A DNA stretch of 34,032 nt from contig MUCU01000070.1 in the NCBI GenBank assembly GCA_002817055.1, positions 1 through 34,032 on the forward strand, read 5' to 3'. Position numbers and translations under genes: made by a program. A model generated the notes under the pieces. It was not told where the DNA came from, ran no database searches, and saw nothing but the letters and a program-made list of their open reading frames with translations. Positions 1-8,140 of this stretch are shown in pieces (position 1 is the first letter of the stretch; every line of letters begins with the position of its first letter). Origin of the DNA: SAR202 cluster bacterium Io17-Chloro-G7. GTDB taxonomy: Bacteria; Chloroflexota; Dehalococcoidia; UBA3495.

Positions 1-873
1 ACAGGTCTGCCCGTGGTCGGCTACCTCCCGCGCCGGGAAGAATTCGTTCAGCCGGAGCGCCACTTGGGCCTCATCCCCACTGTGGAAGGCACGGTGGCCA
101 ACCTTTGGTACGACGCAATCGCCAACCAAGTGGAGGAAACCTTCGACCTAGACCGCATCATTCAGATTGCGTCAACCTGTAACCCTCCTCCTGCTCAAGC
201 AGAAGCATATCCCTTGGAGAACCATCCGAAGAAGGCGCGCATTGCCATCGCCCAAGATAAAGCCTTCAGTTTCTATTACCAAGACTCTTTGGACCTATTG
301 GAGGCTTGGGGCGCCGAGCTAATCCCCTTCAGTCCTTTGGAAGACCAACAACTGCCCGCTGGCGCAGGCGGCATATATATCGGCGGCGGTTTCCCGGAAA
401 TGTTCGCCGCCCAATTGGCGGACAACGCTCCCATGCTGACGTCGATACGGGACGCTGTGGACCGTGGAGTTCCCGTGTACGGCGAGTGCGGCGGTCTGAT
501 GTACTTGGGCCGGAGCCTCTCGGACCTGGAAGGGAACCAGCATCCCATGGTAGGCGCAATTCCGGCGGTCTCCGCTATGTCCGACAAGCGTCTGGTCTTG
601 GGGTACCGCGAAGTGGAATCGCGCGTCGACAATCCTCTCATGGGGCGAGGACAACGAGTCCGGGCCCATGAGTTCCACTGGTCCACCTTGGAAGATGCGC
701 CCAGCGACCAAGAGTCCGTATATAGAGTTGTGGATCAAGAAAACCGGCCCGACGGCTTCCACGTCGGAAGCGTCTGGGCTTCCTACGTCCATATTCACTT
801 GGGTAGCGACCCATCATTGGCCAAGCGGTTCGTTGACACTTGCTCGGTTGGCTTCAACGCCGTCCCCAAGTGA
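1..873 (+). CDS. cbiA: Cobyrinic acid a,c-diamide synthase, C-terminal part (partial)
   Basis: This enzyme amidates the a and c side chains of cobyrinic acid using glutamine and ATP. The frame is open from base 1, so the N-terminal ATP-binding domain lies outside the window; the GTG at 13 is internal. What remains is the end of the synthetase domain, with the family-typical GYLPR and ERHLGL segments, followed by a class I glutamine amidotransferase domain. The nucleophile is the Cys of GECGG (codon 487-489), preceded by a GGGFPE segment. The conserved C-terminal His lies in the YVHIHLG segment (codon 790-792). It is followed by cobO, which fits late cobalamin synthesis. Hydrogenobyrinate (CobB-type) specificity cannot be excluded from this fragment, but no aerobic-pathway genes are visible. 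Confidence 0.93.
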   Translation, partial: TGLPVVGYLPRREEFVQPERHLGLIPTVEGTVANLWYDAIANQVEETFDLDRIIQIASTCNPPPAQAEAYPLENHPKKARIAIAQDKAFSFYYQDSLDLLEAWGAELIPFSPLEDQQLPAGAGGIYIGGGFPEMFAAQLADNAPMLTSIRDAVDRGVPVYGECGGLMYLGRSLSDLEGNQHPMVGAIPAVSAMSDKRLVLGYREVESRVDNPLMGRGQRVRAHEFHWSTLEDAPSDQESVYRVVDQENRPDGFHVGSVWASYVHIHLGSDPSLAKRFVDTCSVGFNAVPK

Positions 874-946
874 CGGTTAACCTAGTCGTTCTTGAGTCAG
901 ACCGTTTTATTAACGCCGGATCATCGGCGGTTAGATAGGAGTCACA

Positions 947-1549
947 ATGAGCACTGGAGAGCAGCCAGCCCAGTCGCAAACACCGGAAGCAAATCAAGAA
1001 CCAGGACCTCAATCGGTCCAAGGCCCACGTATCAATGTGGGTCTGGTTATCGTCAATACGGGCAACGGCAAAGGGAAGACCACCGCTGCATTGGGGGTGG
1101 CGCTACGGGCATGGGGCCGAGGCCTGAAGGTAATCGTTCTCCAATTTATCAAGCACTCCACCGCCAACTTTGGCGAGCAACGCGCTGCTCAGAAGATGGG
1201 TATTGAAATGCGTGCTATGGGCGACGGTTTTACCTGGCGCTCCCAAGATTTGGACAAGACGGCTGATTTGGCCGTGGCCCACTGGGAGGACTGCAAAGAA
1301 ATCATCGCTTCCGGCGAGTATGACGTTATCGTCCTCGACGAGTTCACCTACCCCATGCATTACGGTTGGGTTGACACCAACGAAGTGATTGAGGTGCTGA
1401 AAAACCGGCCTGAAATGCAGCACATAATCATCACCGGGCGCCACGCCCCCGAGGCGTTGGTGGAGTACGCTGACTTGGTCAGCGAAATCCAGGTGGTCAA
1501 GCACCCCTATCAGAAAGGAATAAAAGCCCAGCCGGGCATCGAGTTTTAG
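947..1549 (+). CDS. cobO: Cob(I)yrinic acid a,c-diamide adenosyltransferase
   Basis: CobO/BtuR transfers the 5'-deoxyadenosyl group of ATP to the reduced corrinoid, forming the cobalt-carbon bond. The 200-residue product has the family's P-loop, TGNGKGKTT, at residues 38-46, an LDEFTYP segment around the middle, and the conserved TGRHAP and C-terminal [11 protein letters not shown] segments. The length is normal for the family. The ATG start is preceded by AGGAG with good spacing (about 936-940). The first 28 residues are Gln/Pro/Ser-rich and probably disordered. It lies 73 bp after cbiA and matches its product, so the two genes are probably one operon. Confidence 0.96.
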   Translation: MSTGEQPAQSQTPEANQEPGPQSVQGPRINVGLVIVNTGNGKGKTTAALGVALRAWGRGLKVIVLQFIKHSTANFGEQRAAQKMGIEMRAMGDGFTWRSQDLDKTADLAVAHWEDCKEIIASGEYDVIVLDEFTYPMHYGWVDTNEVIEVLKNRPEMQHIIITGRHAPEALVEYADLVSEIQVVKHPYQKGIKAQPGIEF

Positions 1550-1593
1550 TGGGGTAAGTCATCTTAGCTCATTAGGGATTCCTGGGAATCACA

Positions 1594-2229
1594 ATGGAAC
1601 AGCTTGAATTTGAAAAAGTCTGGCAACTGCTTCACCAGCTAAAAGGGCAGATCGTCTTTATGCCTAATAGGGGGAAGCCCAACAAAATCGGGTCATTTGG
1701 ACCCAAGGGTATGACAAGAAAGCATCTGCGGCCGGGCGCTGATTTGGATAATGCTTCGGACGAAGACTGGATTACAGCTAGCTTAGTACCAAAGAGAGCA
1801 TTCGAAAATTGGTGGAAACGCCTAGTTCGGGAGGGTACATCGGAACAGAATTACGAATGGGGGATCGCGGTCGCGTGTCTGGCAAGGGTTCAAGGTCTTG
1901 GGGTTACTATAACGAAGGAGAAGAATCCGTTAACGCTTTCACTTGCTATTGGGTCTGAAGCGCTCTTTACCGCTACGGACGAAGATAATAATATGTGGGA
2001 GTTCGGCGACCCGGAACGAATCGTCGTCGACCCCAATATTTGTAGCGGGAACCCCACGATCCGTGGGACACGCATTATGGTCAGCAATATTCTAGGCATG
2101 TTCTCTGGCGGTTATTCCATCAACCGGGTGCTCAAAGCCTACCCTGAACTCTTTCGCCTGGACGTAATCTCTGCTTTGGAATATTCCAGTTGGGTGGTTG
2201 ACAGAGAGAAGGTGGTTGCCCCACGCTGA
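1594..2229 (+). CDS. DUF433-domain antitoxin (VapB45-like) with unrecognised N-terminus
   Basis: The C-terminal part (about residues 134-205) is a DUF433 domain: it contains the typical DPNICSGNPTIRGTRI segment and a helical end. DUF433 proteins paired with DUF5615 PIN-like proteins form VapBC45-like toxin-antitoxin pairs, and the next gene is exactly such a partner, overlapping this one by about 32 bp. The first about 130 residues are not recognised. They contain no obvious MerR or ribbon-helix-helix motif and include a stretch with conserved-looking Trp residues (about 62-73 and 90). The DNA is visibly more A/T-rich in places than the flanking cob genes, which fits horizontal acquisition. 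The antitoxin role is inferred from the domain pair. Confidence 0.75.
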   Translation: MEQLEFEKVWQLLHQLKGQIVFMPNRGKPNKIGSFGPKGMTRKHLRPGADLDNASDEDWITASLVPKRAFENWWKRLVREGTSEQNYEWGIAVACLARVQGLGVTITKEKNPLTLSLAIGSEALFTATDEDNNMWEFGDPERIVVDPNICSGNPTIRGTRIMVSNILGMFSGGYSINRVLKAYPELFRLDVISALEYSSWVVDREKVVAPR

Positions 2230-2626
2230 AATCTCGCCCGGTCTCGGGGTTCTGTTGGACCAAAATGTCCCCTTAGCGGTGGCAGCTTGGCTCAGAAGAC
2301 GTCAGTCAAAGTGGAATGTTTTCCACATTTTGGAGTTGGGGCTTGACGGCTGTACTGATCGTGAAGCGTTCGATTGGGCGCAGGCTAATCGGTGCGTCAT
2401 AATAACCTTCGATAATGATTTTGCCGACCGGCGTAGCTTTGCATCGCTCGAAAACTATGGAATCATTCTGCTGAGAGTCAGACCCACCACATCCGAGGAA
2501 GCACAGGGGGCTTTACGCAGGCTATTCGACCAGACCGAAGAGAAAGACCTTCAATGCTGTCTTGTGATTGTGGCCCGGTCGAGAATCCGCATTCGCCCTA
2601 GGACGGTTCAAGAGTTTGGTAGTTAA
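2198..2626 (+). CDS. DUF5615 PIN-like toxin (VapC45-like)
   Basis: The product resembles DUF5615 proteins, a PIN-fold group of predicted RNases acting as toxins. Visible acidic residues fit the PIN-like active site: Asp in LLDQNVP near the N-terminus, Glu/Asp in TDREAFDWA, and the acidic ITFDNDFAD segment. The reading frame opens with TTG at 2198 inside the antitoxin gene, but the family normally begins just before LLDQN, so TTG 2216 is also possible. The overlap implies translational coupling with the antitoxin. It ends 11 bp before cobT, so the pair sits inside the cobalamin operon. The toxic activity is inferred from the family and not shown by sequence. Confidence 0.75.
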   Translation: MTERRWLPHAEISPGLGVLLDQNVPLAVAAWLRRRQSKWNVFHILELGLDGCTDREAFDWAQANRCVIITFDNDFADRRSFASLENYGIILLRVRPTTSEEAQGALRRLFDQTEEKDLQCCLVIVARSRIRIRPRTVQEFGS

Positions 2627-2637
2627 GGGGTTGCTAA

Positions 2638-3732
2638 ATGACCCTATCCCAGTTGATCGACCAGACCATCGGCCAAATTTCCCCCCTAGACGAGCAGGCC
2701 ATGGCCGACGCCCGAGACCGGCAGGATACTTTGACCAAGCCGCTGGGTAGCTTGGGCCGCCTGGAAGAGTTGTCCGTGACCTTGGCCGGTATTTTCGGGG
2801 AATCCATCCCTAAAATTCGCCGCAAGACAGTCATTCTGGCCGCTGCGGACCATGGCGTGGTTGCGGAAGGCGTCAGCGCCTATCCTCAAGAAGTTACCCC
2901 CGCTATGGTAATGAATTTCCTGGCTGGCGGCGCAGCCATCAATGTGCTAGCGCGGCACGGGGGAGCCGAAGTTGTGGTCTTGGACGCTGGAGTGGCCGCC
3001 GACCTACCGCCAAACCCGGCCTTGCGTGCCGTGAAAGTCGCCAAGGGAACGGCCAACATAGCGGTGGGGCCAGCGATGTCTCGAGAGCAAGCCGTCCAGT
3101 GTCTGGAAACGGGAATCAAGACCGCTCAGGGACTGATTGAAGGCGGCACCGACCTAATTGCCTGCGGCGATATGGGCATCGGCAACACCACACCTTCCAG
3201 CGCCATCACTGCGGTTACTACCGGGGCCGATCCTTCGGTTACCACCGGTCGCGGCACCGGAATTGAGGATGAAGCCCTAGCCCATAAGATACAGGTGGTG
3301 CGCCGGGCGATTGATGTCAACAAGCCCGACGCCAAAAACGGTCTGGATGTTCTAGGTAAGGTGGGCGGCTTTGAAATCGGAGTCTTGGCCGGGGCAATGC
3401 TGGGCTGCGCCTCCCGGCGGCGTCCGGTGGTGGTTGACGGGTTTATTTCCGGGGCGGCTGCTCTAATAGCTTGGTCTCTGGCCCCCGGCGCAAGCCAATA
3501 CTTCTTTGCCTCGCACAAGTCCGTGGAGCCTGGCCATCAAATCGGCCTCGAAGCCATGGGTCTGACTCCATTGCTGGATATGGGTATGCGATTGGGAGAG
3601 GGAACCGGAGCTACCCTGGCCATGCACATCATCGAAGCGGCGGCAAAATGCTTGGCGGAAATGGCCACCTTCGCCGAAGCGTCGGTCTCCGAAAGATCGG
3701 ATAGCCAGGTAAACGCCGATGGCGAGGCTTAG
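2638..3732 (+). CDS. cobT: Nicotinate-nucleotide-dimethylbenzimidazole phosphoribosyltransferase
   Basis: CobT makes alpha-ribazole 5'-phosphate from nicotinate mononucleotide and a lower-ligand base such as 5,6-dimethylbenzimidazole. The 364-residue length is typical. Recognisable segments in order are the N-terminal KPLGSLG loop, AADHGV, EGVSAYPQEVT, the CGDMGIGNTT loop that binds substrate, and the C-terminal LGEGTGA in which Glu321 is the likely catalytic base. The ATG start follows the PIN-like gene by 11 bp. The next gene, cobS, uses the product, so the two steps are linked. The last about 20 residues are polar and poorly conserved in appearance. Confidence 0.97.
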   Translation: MTLSQLIDQTIGQISPLDEQAMADARDRQDTLTKPLGSLGRLEELSVTLAGIFGESIPKIRRKTVILAAADHGVVAEGVSAYPQEVTPAMVMNFLAGGAAINVLARHGGAEVVVLDAGVAADLPPNPALRAVKVAKGTANIAVGPAMSREQAVQCLETGIKTAQGLIEGGTDLIACGDMGIGNTTPSSAITAVTTGADPSVTTGRGTGIEDEALAHKIQVVRRAIDVNKPDAKNGLDVLGKVGGFEIGVLAGAMLGCASRRRPVVVDGFISGAAALIAWSLAPGASQYFFASHKSVEPGHQIGLEAMGLTPLLDMGMRLGEGTGATLAMHIIEAAAKCLAEMATFAEASVSERSDSQVNADGEA

Positions 3733-3755
3733 GTCTGATATCACTGCTGAGTTCG

Positions 3756-4583
3756 TTGCTGGCGGCCCTTACTTTTCTGACTGTATTCCCCATCTCCATC
3801 ATCCCTGGGGCCAAGCAATGGACTCCAACCCGGCAAGAACTAAGTAACTCCCGAGCTTATTACCCGGCAGTCGGCCTTTTGCTCGGCCTAATGCTGGTGA
3901 GCCTAGAGCGATGTTGCTCGGAAGTATTTCCGGATTACCTTTCAGCCGCCGTCCTGCTGGTGTCATTGATCGTCGTGAACCGGGGCCTCCATCTGGACGG
4001 TCTTATGGATACCTGCGACGGCATCTTCGGCGGCTTCACCCCCGAGCGGCGCTTAGAGATCATGCGCGACTCCCAAGTGGGCGCTTTTGGCGTCGCCGGG
4101 GCTGCCGGGGTATTGATCTTGAAATACGGTGCCCTGGTTTCGCTATTGGGGTTATCCGGCTCTGGGGTTCCAGACTCTGGGATTCAGTGGCCGCTGCTGA
4201 TTTTCCCCATGCTCTCCCGTTGGTCCATGGTTGTCGCTTTAGGCGCTTTCCCGTACGTGAGGAGTCAGGGTCTGGGTTCGCCCTTTCATCAAAGCGGGAA
4301 ACTCCGGCAAGGCGGGATTCTCTGGCCGACAGCGGCAGCGGGAATAACCGCCATCGCCGCATCTGTTCTGCTGGGGAGCATCGCCGGAGTTGGTATGCTG
4401 GTCGGCGCTTCATTAATTGCATGGGTGTTGGGCAGGAGTGTGGCCGCCAAGTTGGGGGGCTTGACTGGGGATAGCTACGGCGCAATCAACGAAGTGACCG
4501 AAATGTTAGCCTTGATGGCAGTGGTTGCCATAGCATCCCACGGTTGGGTGGAACCATTAACCAGCTTCCTGGACTTAACATAA
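3756..4583 (+). CDS. cobS: Adenosylcobinamide-GDP ribazoletransferase (cobalamin synthase)
   Basis: CobS joins adenosylcobinamide-GDP to alpha-ribazole(-phosphate), completing cobalamin in the membrane. The product is hydrophobic with several membrane spans and has the family signature LDGLMDTCDGIFGG followed by ERRLEIMRDSQVGAFG, whose acidic residues bind metal. Its length of about 275 residues is normal. The start is uncertain: the frame has no ATG or GTG after the upstream stop at 3702-3704, so TTG 3756 (or a CTG just upstream) is used, and no clear Shine-Dalgarno sequence is visible. It probably relies on translation coming from cobT, which ends 23 bp upstream. Confidence 0.94.
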   Translation: MLAALTFLTVFPISIIPGAKQWTPTRQELSNSRAYYPAVGLLLGLMLVSLERCCSEVFPDYLSAAVLLVSLIVVNRGLHLDGLMDTCDGIFGGFTPERRLEIMRDSQVGAFGVAGAAGVLILKYGALVSLLGLSGSGVPDSGIQWPLLIFPMLSRWSMVVALGAFPYVRSQGLGSPFHQSGKLRQGGILWPTAAAGITAIAASVLLGSIAGVGMLVGASLIAWVLGRSVAAKLGGLTGDSYGAINEVTEMLALMAVVAIASHGWVEPLTSFLDLT

Positions 4584-4640
4584 CACTGGGATGTGGGCCT
4601 GTGTCCGATTGCCGCAGGGATTCTCACGGAGGTACGGTTC

Positions 4641-7013
4641 ATGGCAGTGACTGAACAGCCATCGGGTCCATTGGCTGGTCTGCAAGTCTTGGATTTAACT
4701 CGCGGTATGCCCGGCGCTCTTGCCACCATGCTGTTGTCCGATTATGGCGCCGACGTGATAAAGGTAGAGCATCCCGCTGGCAATCCCTTGGAGCAGGACC
4801 CCGCATACCGAGTTTGGAATCGGAGCAAGAGAAGCGTGGCAGTTGACTTAAAGCAGCTCAGCGGATTGGCGGCGTTTCAGGATCTAGCCAGACAAGCGGA
4901 TGTAATCCTGGAGTCATTTCGTCCCGGTGTGGCTGAGCGTTTGGGCGTTGGTTACGCTCAGGTGAGTGGTGTCAACCCCCAAGTCGTCTATTGTTCTATT
5001 ACAGCCTACGGTCCCACAGGCCCTTGGGCGCAGCGACACGGGTACGAGAGCCTTGTCGCCGCCGCCTCGGGCATCATGACCGAGCAGGTTGGCGTGAGCG
5101 AGGGCCGCCCGATGTTTTGCTCCATACCTTTGGTCTCTCTGGGAACATCTACCCTGGCGTTGCAGGGCATACTTGCGGTCCTGCATGTTCGGAATGTTAG
5201 TGGGGTTGGCCAAAGGGTTGAGACCAGCATGTATCAGGGGTCCGTGGCCATACGAGCTCCCATGATGCCCATCGTCGATAACCTGACCTCACTGTCGATG
5301 AACAATATTCAACCCCAAGGCGGGTTGCCTGCCTACCGGATGTACCCTTGCGCCGATGATAGGTGGGTGCACATTGGGTGCTTGAGCAGGGAGTTTTGGG
5401 ACAAGCTGGCGGTTGCGTTGGATGTGATGGACTTGGCCATTCAACCCGAGTTTGCTGCTGCGCCAACAGGGTGGACCAACCACCAAGATCGGGAACTGGC
5501 GATTGAGTTGATCGGTCAACGTCTCCGAGAGCATCCTCGCAGCCACTGGCTTGAGGTTTTGGAGGCTGCGGATGTGCCTGTGGCCCCTGTGCTGACAACC
5601 CAGGAATATATGGACCTTCCTCAAGTGCGGCACAACGGTCTGGTGAGCGAGGTGAACGACCCGGTGTTGGGGGAGATGGAGCAAGTGGGTTTGGTCTTGG
5701 GGTTTTCCGAGACGCCGGGCAAGGTTAAGGCACCGGCGCCGTTGCGGACCCAAATTAGTGGCGAAGAACAGGCAGTATGTTTCCAAAAATATCCCGAATT
5801 GAAAAGACGCGGTTCTCAAGCAAACGCGCCAGGACATCCCTTGGATGGGATAAAGGTGTTGGACTTTTCTTCGCTTATCGCCGGACCCCTGGGTCCGATG
5901 GTCCTTTCGGACTTGGGCGCCGATGTAGTCAAGGTCGAGCCAATCAGTGGGGAATTGGCGAGGAGTCTGCCCTTTTTGCTCCTTGCCGGTAATCGGGGCA
6001 AGAGAGGCATCGCCATCGACATGAAAGCTCCTCAAATCAAGGAAGTCCTCACCCGCTTGCTAAAGTCCTGCGACGTTGTTGTGCACAACATGCGGGTGGG
6101 AGTGGCGGAGCGACTGGGCATAGGCTACGAGGCGGTCCGCAAACTCCGGCCAGACGTCATCTACCTCCACAGCAGCGGCTACGGACCCACCGGGCCCGAA
6201 AGCCTAAAGCCTGGATTCGACCCGTTGTTCCAGTCCATGTCCGGAATCACAGCCAGGCAAGGGGCTGGCGCTCACCATCCCGTCTTCCTCAGGACACCGG
6301 TGTGCGACGATACCAACGGAATGCTGCTCGCCGTGGCGGCTCTGATGGCCATTTACCACCGGGACCGTACGGGCCAAGGGCAAAAAGTCGACTTGAGCCT
6401 TCTTAATACCGGCGCATTCGCCAACTCCGGGCACTTCATGCGGTATTCAGGCAGCCCCGGGCGTCCCTTGGCCGACGAAGGACTGCTTGGCATGAGCGCC
6501 GTCAAACGTATCTATCCCACCGCCGAGGGCTGGATTTTGCTCGCATGTCACCAACCCGAAGAATGGGACCGGCTCAAGAAGTGCTTGGGCTGGTTGGGTG
6601 ACCAATACCAATTTGACGAAGCAAATGCCATGCACCCGTGGGACGACGAACTTTGCCTCGAATTGGCCCAAGAGTTTAGTCAGCGCCCGGCGGTGGAATG
6701 GGAGGAAATGCTGATCCCTGCGGGGGTGCCCTGCGTAAAGGTTGCGGAAAGCAATCTAGAAGGGTTCTACGATAACCCTCAAGCCCAGGAAATGAACATG
6801 GTCGACTATCAAGATCACCCGGAGTACAGCAATTTGCGCCAAGTGGGTGTGCAAGTCACCTTCTCTCTGACTGGGTCGGCGGTTAAACCAGCCGCACCGT
6901 TGATCGGACAGCATAACCTCGAAATCCTGACGGAGTTGGGGTTTAGCCAACAGGAAATCTCCAATATGCAAGCCGCTGGTTGTATTTCTGCTGGCCCGTC
7001 AATTCAGGCATGA
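4641..7013 (+). CDS. Tandem CaiB/BaiF (class III) CoA-transferase, two fused domains
   Basis: Class III CoA-transferases move CoA between carboxylic acids through an aspartyl-CoA thioester. This 790-residue protein contains two full family domains, about residues 8-385 and 405-780. Each begins with a LxGLQVLDLT or LDGIKVLDFS type strand and a LSDxGADVxKVE segment, and each has a GxGQxV turn. The chosen ATG at 4641 has GGAGG about 8 bases upstream; the GTG at 4593 would add 16 unlikely residues. Aligned to YfdW/formyl-CoA transferase, the catalytic Asp is kept in the second domain (Asp556 in CDDTNG) but is Ser166 in the first (PLVSLG). The substrate is unknown. It lies between cobS and cbiB, but no cobalamin step needs such an enzyme, so a cobalamin role is doubtful. 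Confidence 0.93.
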   Translation: MAVTEQPSGPLAGLQVLDLTRGMPGALATMLLSDYGADVIKVEHPAGNPLEQDPAYRVWNRSKRSVAVDLKQLSGLAAFQDLARQADVILESFRPGVAERLGVGYAQVSGVNPQVVYCSITAYGPTGPWAQRHGYESLVAAASGIMTEQVGVSEGRPMFCSIPLVSLGTSTLALQGILAVLHVRNVSGVGQRVETSMYQGSVAIRAPMMPIVDNLTSLSMNNIQPQGGLPAYRMYPCADDRWVHIGCLSREFWDKLAVALDVMDLAIQPEFAAAPTGWTNHQDRELAIELIGQRLREHPRSHWLEVLEAADVPVAPVLTTQEYMDLPQVRHNGLVSEVNDPVLGEMEQVGLVLGFSETPGKVKAPAPLRTQISGEEQAVCFQKYPELKRRGSQANAPGHPLDGIKVLDFSSLIAGPLGPMVLSDLGADVVKVEPISGELARSLPFLLLAGNRGKRGIAIDMKAPQIKEVLTRLLKSCDVVVHNMRVGVAERLGIGYEAVRKLRPDVIYLHSSGYGPTGPESLKPGFDPLFQSMSGITARQGAGAHHPVFLRTPVCDDTNGMLLAVAALMAIYHRDRTGQGQKVDLSLLNTGAFANSGHFMRYSGSPGRPLADEGLLGMSAVKRIYPTAEGWILLACHQPEEWDRLKKCLGWLGDQYQFDEANAMHPWDDELCLELAQEFSQRPAVEWEEMLIPAGVPCVKVAESNLEGFYDNPQAQEMNMVDYQDHPEYSNLRQVGVQVTFSLTGSAVKPAAPLIGQHNLEILTELGFSQQEISNMQAAGCISAGPSIQA

Positions 7014-7093
7014 AACCCACGGCTCTTGGCATGAATCACGCGACGAAACTCAGACTGTCGGCCCGCGCCCGGGGCGGAGCGGCGTTGTAGCTC

Positions 7094-8035
7094 ATGCTGG
7101 ACAGTACCGACGATCTGGCGGTTTTGGCGTTGGCCGTGGTGATTGACTTGGCCCTGGGAGAGGCGCCAGCCAGGTTTCATCCGACGGTTTGGATGGGCCG
7201 CAGTGTGGATTTTGCCCAGAAACTAGCGCCCAGAACGGGCCCGGGCGCATTGATGGCCGGGCTAGCCATAGCCATTGTGCTCCCGGCTTTCTGGGCGGCC
7301 GGTGCTTTTTTCGCCGCAAAGCTGCTTCATGACGCGCACCAAGTGGCCTATATCATCGTCGGGGCAATACTCCTCAAATCCACCTTCGCACTCAAAATGC
7401 TCCACGAAGCAGCGGCGGAAGTGCGCCAACCTTTGGCCGACGGCGATGTCGAGCAGGCCAGGTTGGGTTTGCGCTCACTGGTGAGCCGGGACCCTTCCGC
7501 GCTAACTCCGGAGCAGACGGCGGCGGCAACGGTCGAGTCGGTCTCGGAAAACATCGCCGACAGCATTGGCGGACCCTGGCTATTCTTCGCCCTCTTCGGC
7601 CTGCCTGGCGCATTTGCCTACCGGGCCATCAATACGCTGGATAGCATGATTGGGTATCATGGGGAGTACGAACTATTGGGCAAGGCATCGGCCCGGTTGG
7701 ATGACTTGATCAACCTGGTTCCGGCGCGGATGTCCGGGCTGTATCTGGTGCTGGCCAGCGCTTTATTGCCCGGCCAACGGGTCGCAGGTGCCTGGCGCAT
7801 AATGTGGCGGCACCACAACCGCACCGAAAGCCCAAACGCCGGGTGGACCATGAGCGGTATGGCGGGGGCTTTGGGGGTGGAACTGGAGAAGGTGGGACAT
7901 TATCGTCTGGGTGAAAATACCCGTCCCGTGGCAGTCGAGGATATTACCCAGGCCATAAGGTCGATGTACGTGGTAGCGGTATTTGCCTTGGCAACCGCCT
8001 TGGCTCTGGTCTATGGTAGAAGCCTACTATTTTGA
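7094..8035 (+). CDS. cbiB: Adenosylcobinamide-phosphate synthase (membrane)
   Basis: CbiB/CobD attaches aminopropanol (or its phosphate) to adenosylcobyric acid. The 313-residue product matches the family in length and has its hallmark segments: LALGEAPARFHPTVWMG near the N-terminus, TVESVSENIADS, AYRAINTLDSMIGY with a KASARLDDLINLVPAR continuation, and NAGWTMSGMAGAL. Several hydrophobic stretches indicate an integral membrane protein. The ATG at 7094 lies 80 bp after the CoA-transferase. The following PLP enzyme probably supplies the aminopropanol phosphate, so the pair forms a functional unit. Confidence 0.95.
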   Translation: MLDSTDDLAVLALAVVIDLALGEAPARFHPTVWMGRSVDFAQKLAPRTGPGALMAGLAIAIVLPAFWAAGAFFAAKLLHDAHQVAYIIVGAILLKSTFALKMLHEAAAEVRQPLADGDVEQARLGLRSLVSRDPSALTPEQTAAATVESVSENIADSIGGPWLFFALFGLPGAFAYRAINTLDSMIGYHGEYELLGKASARLDDLINLVPARMSGLYLVLASALLPGQRVAGAWRIMWRHHNRTESPNAGWTMSGMAGALGVELEKVGHYRLGENTRPVAVEDITQAIRSMYVVAVFALATALALVYGRSLLF

Positions 8036-8140
8036 CCACAACGTCTTTTCGACTGTCCGAGGAGCCTGCCCGACCAATCAGGGTTTCCCAACAATCAGTC
8101 GGCGGACAAGGTTATGAGAATCCAACAATGAAATTCCAAC

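Noticed and set aside
5289..6035. Long open frame on the - strand inside the CoA-transferase gene
   Set aside because: It lies fully within a clear coding gene, has no recognisable domain and is a codon-bias shadow.
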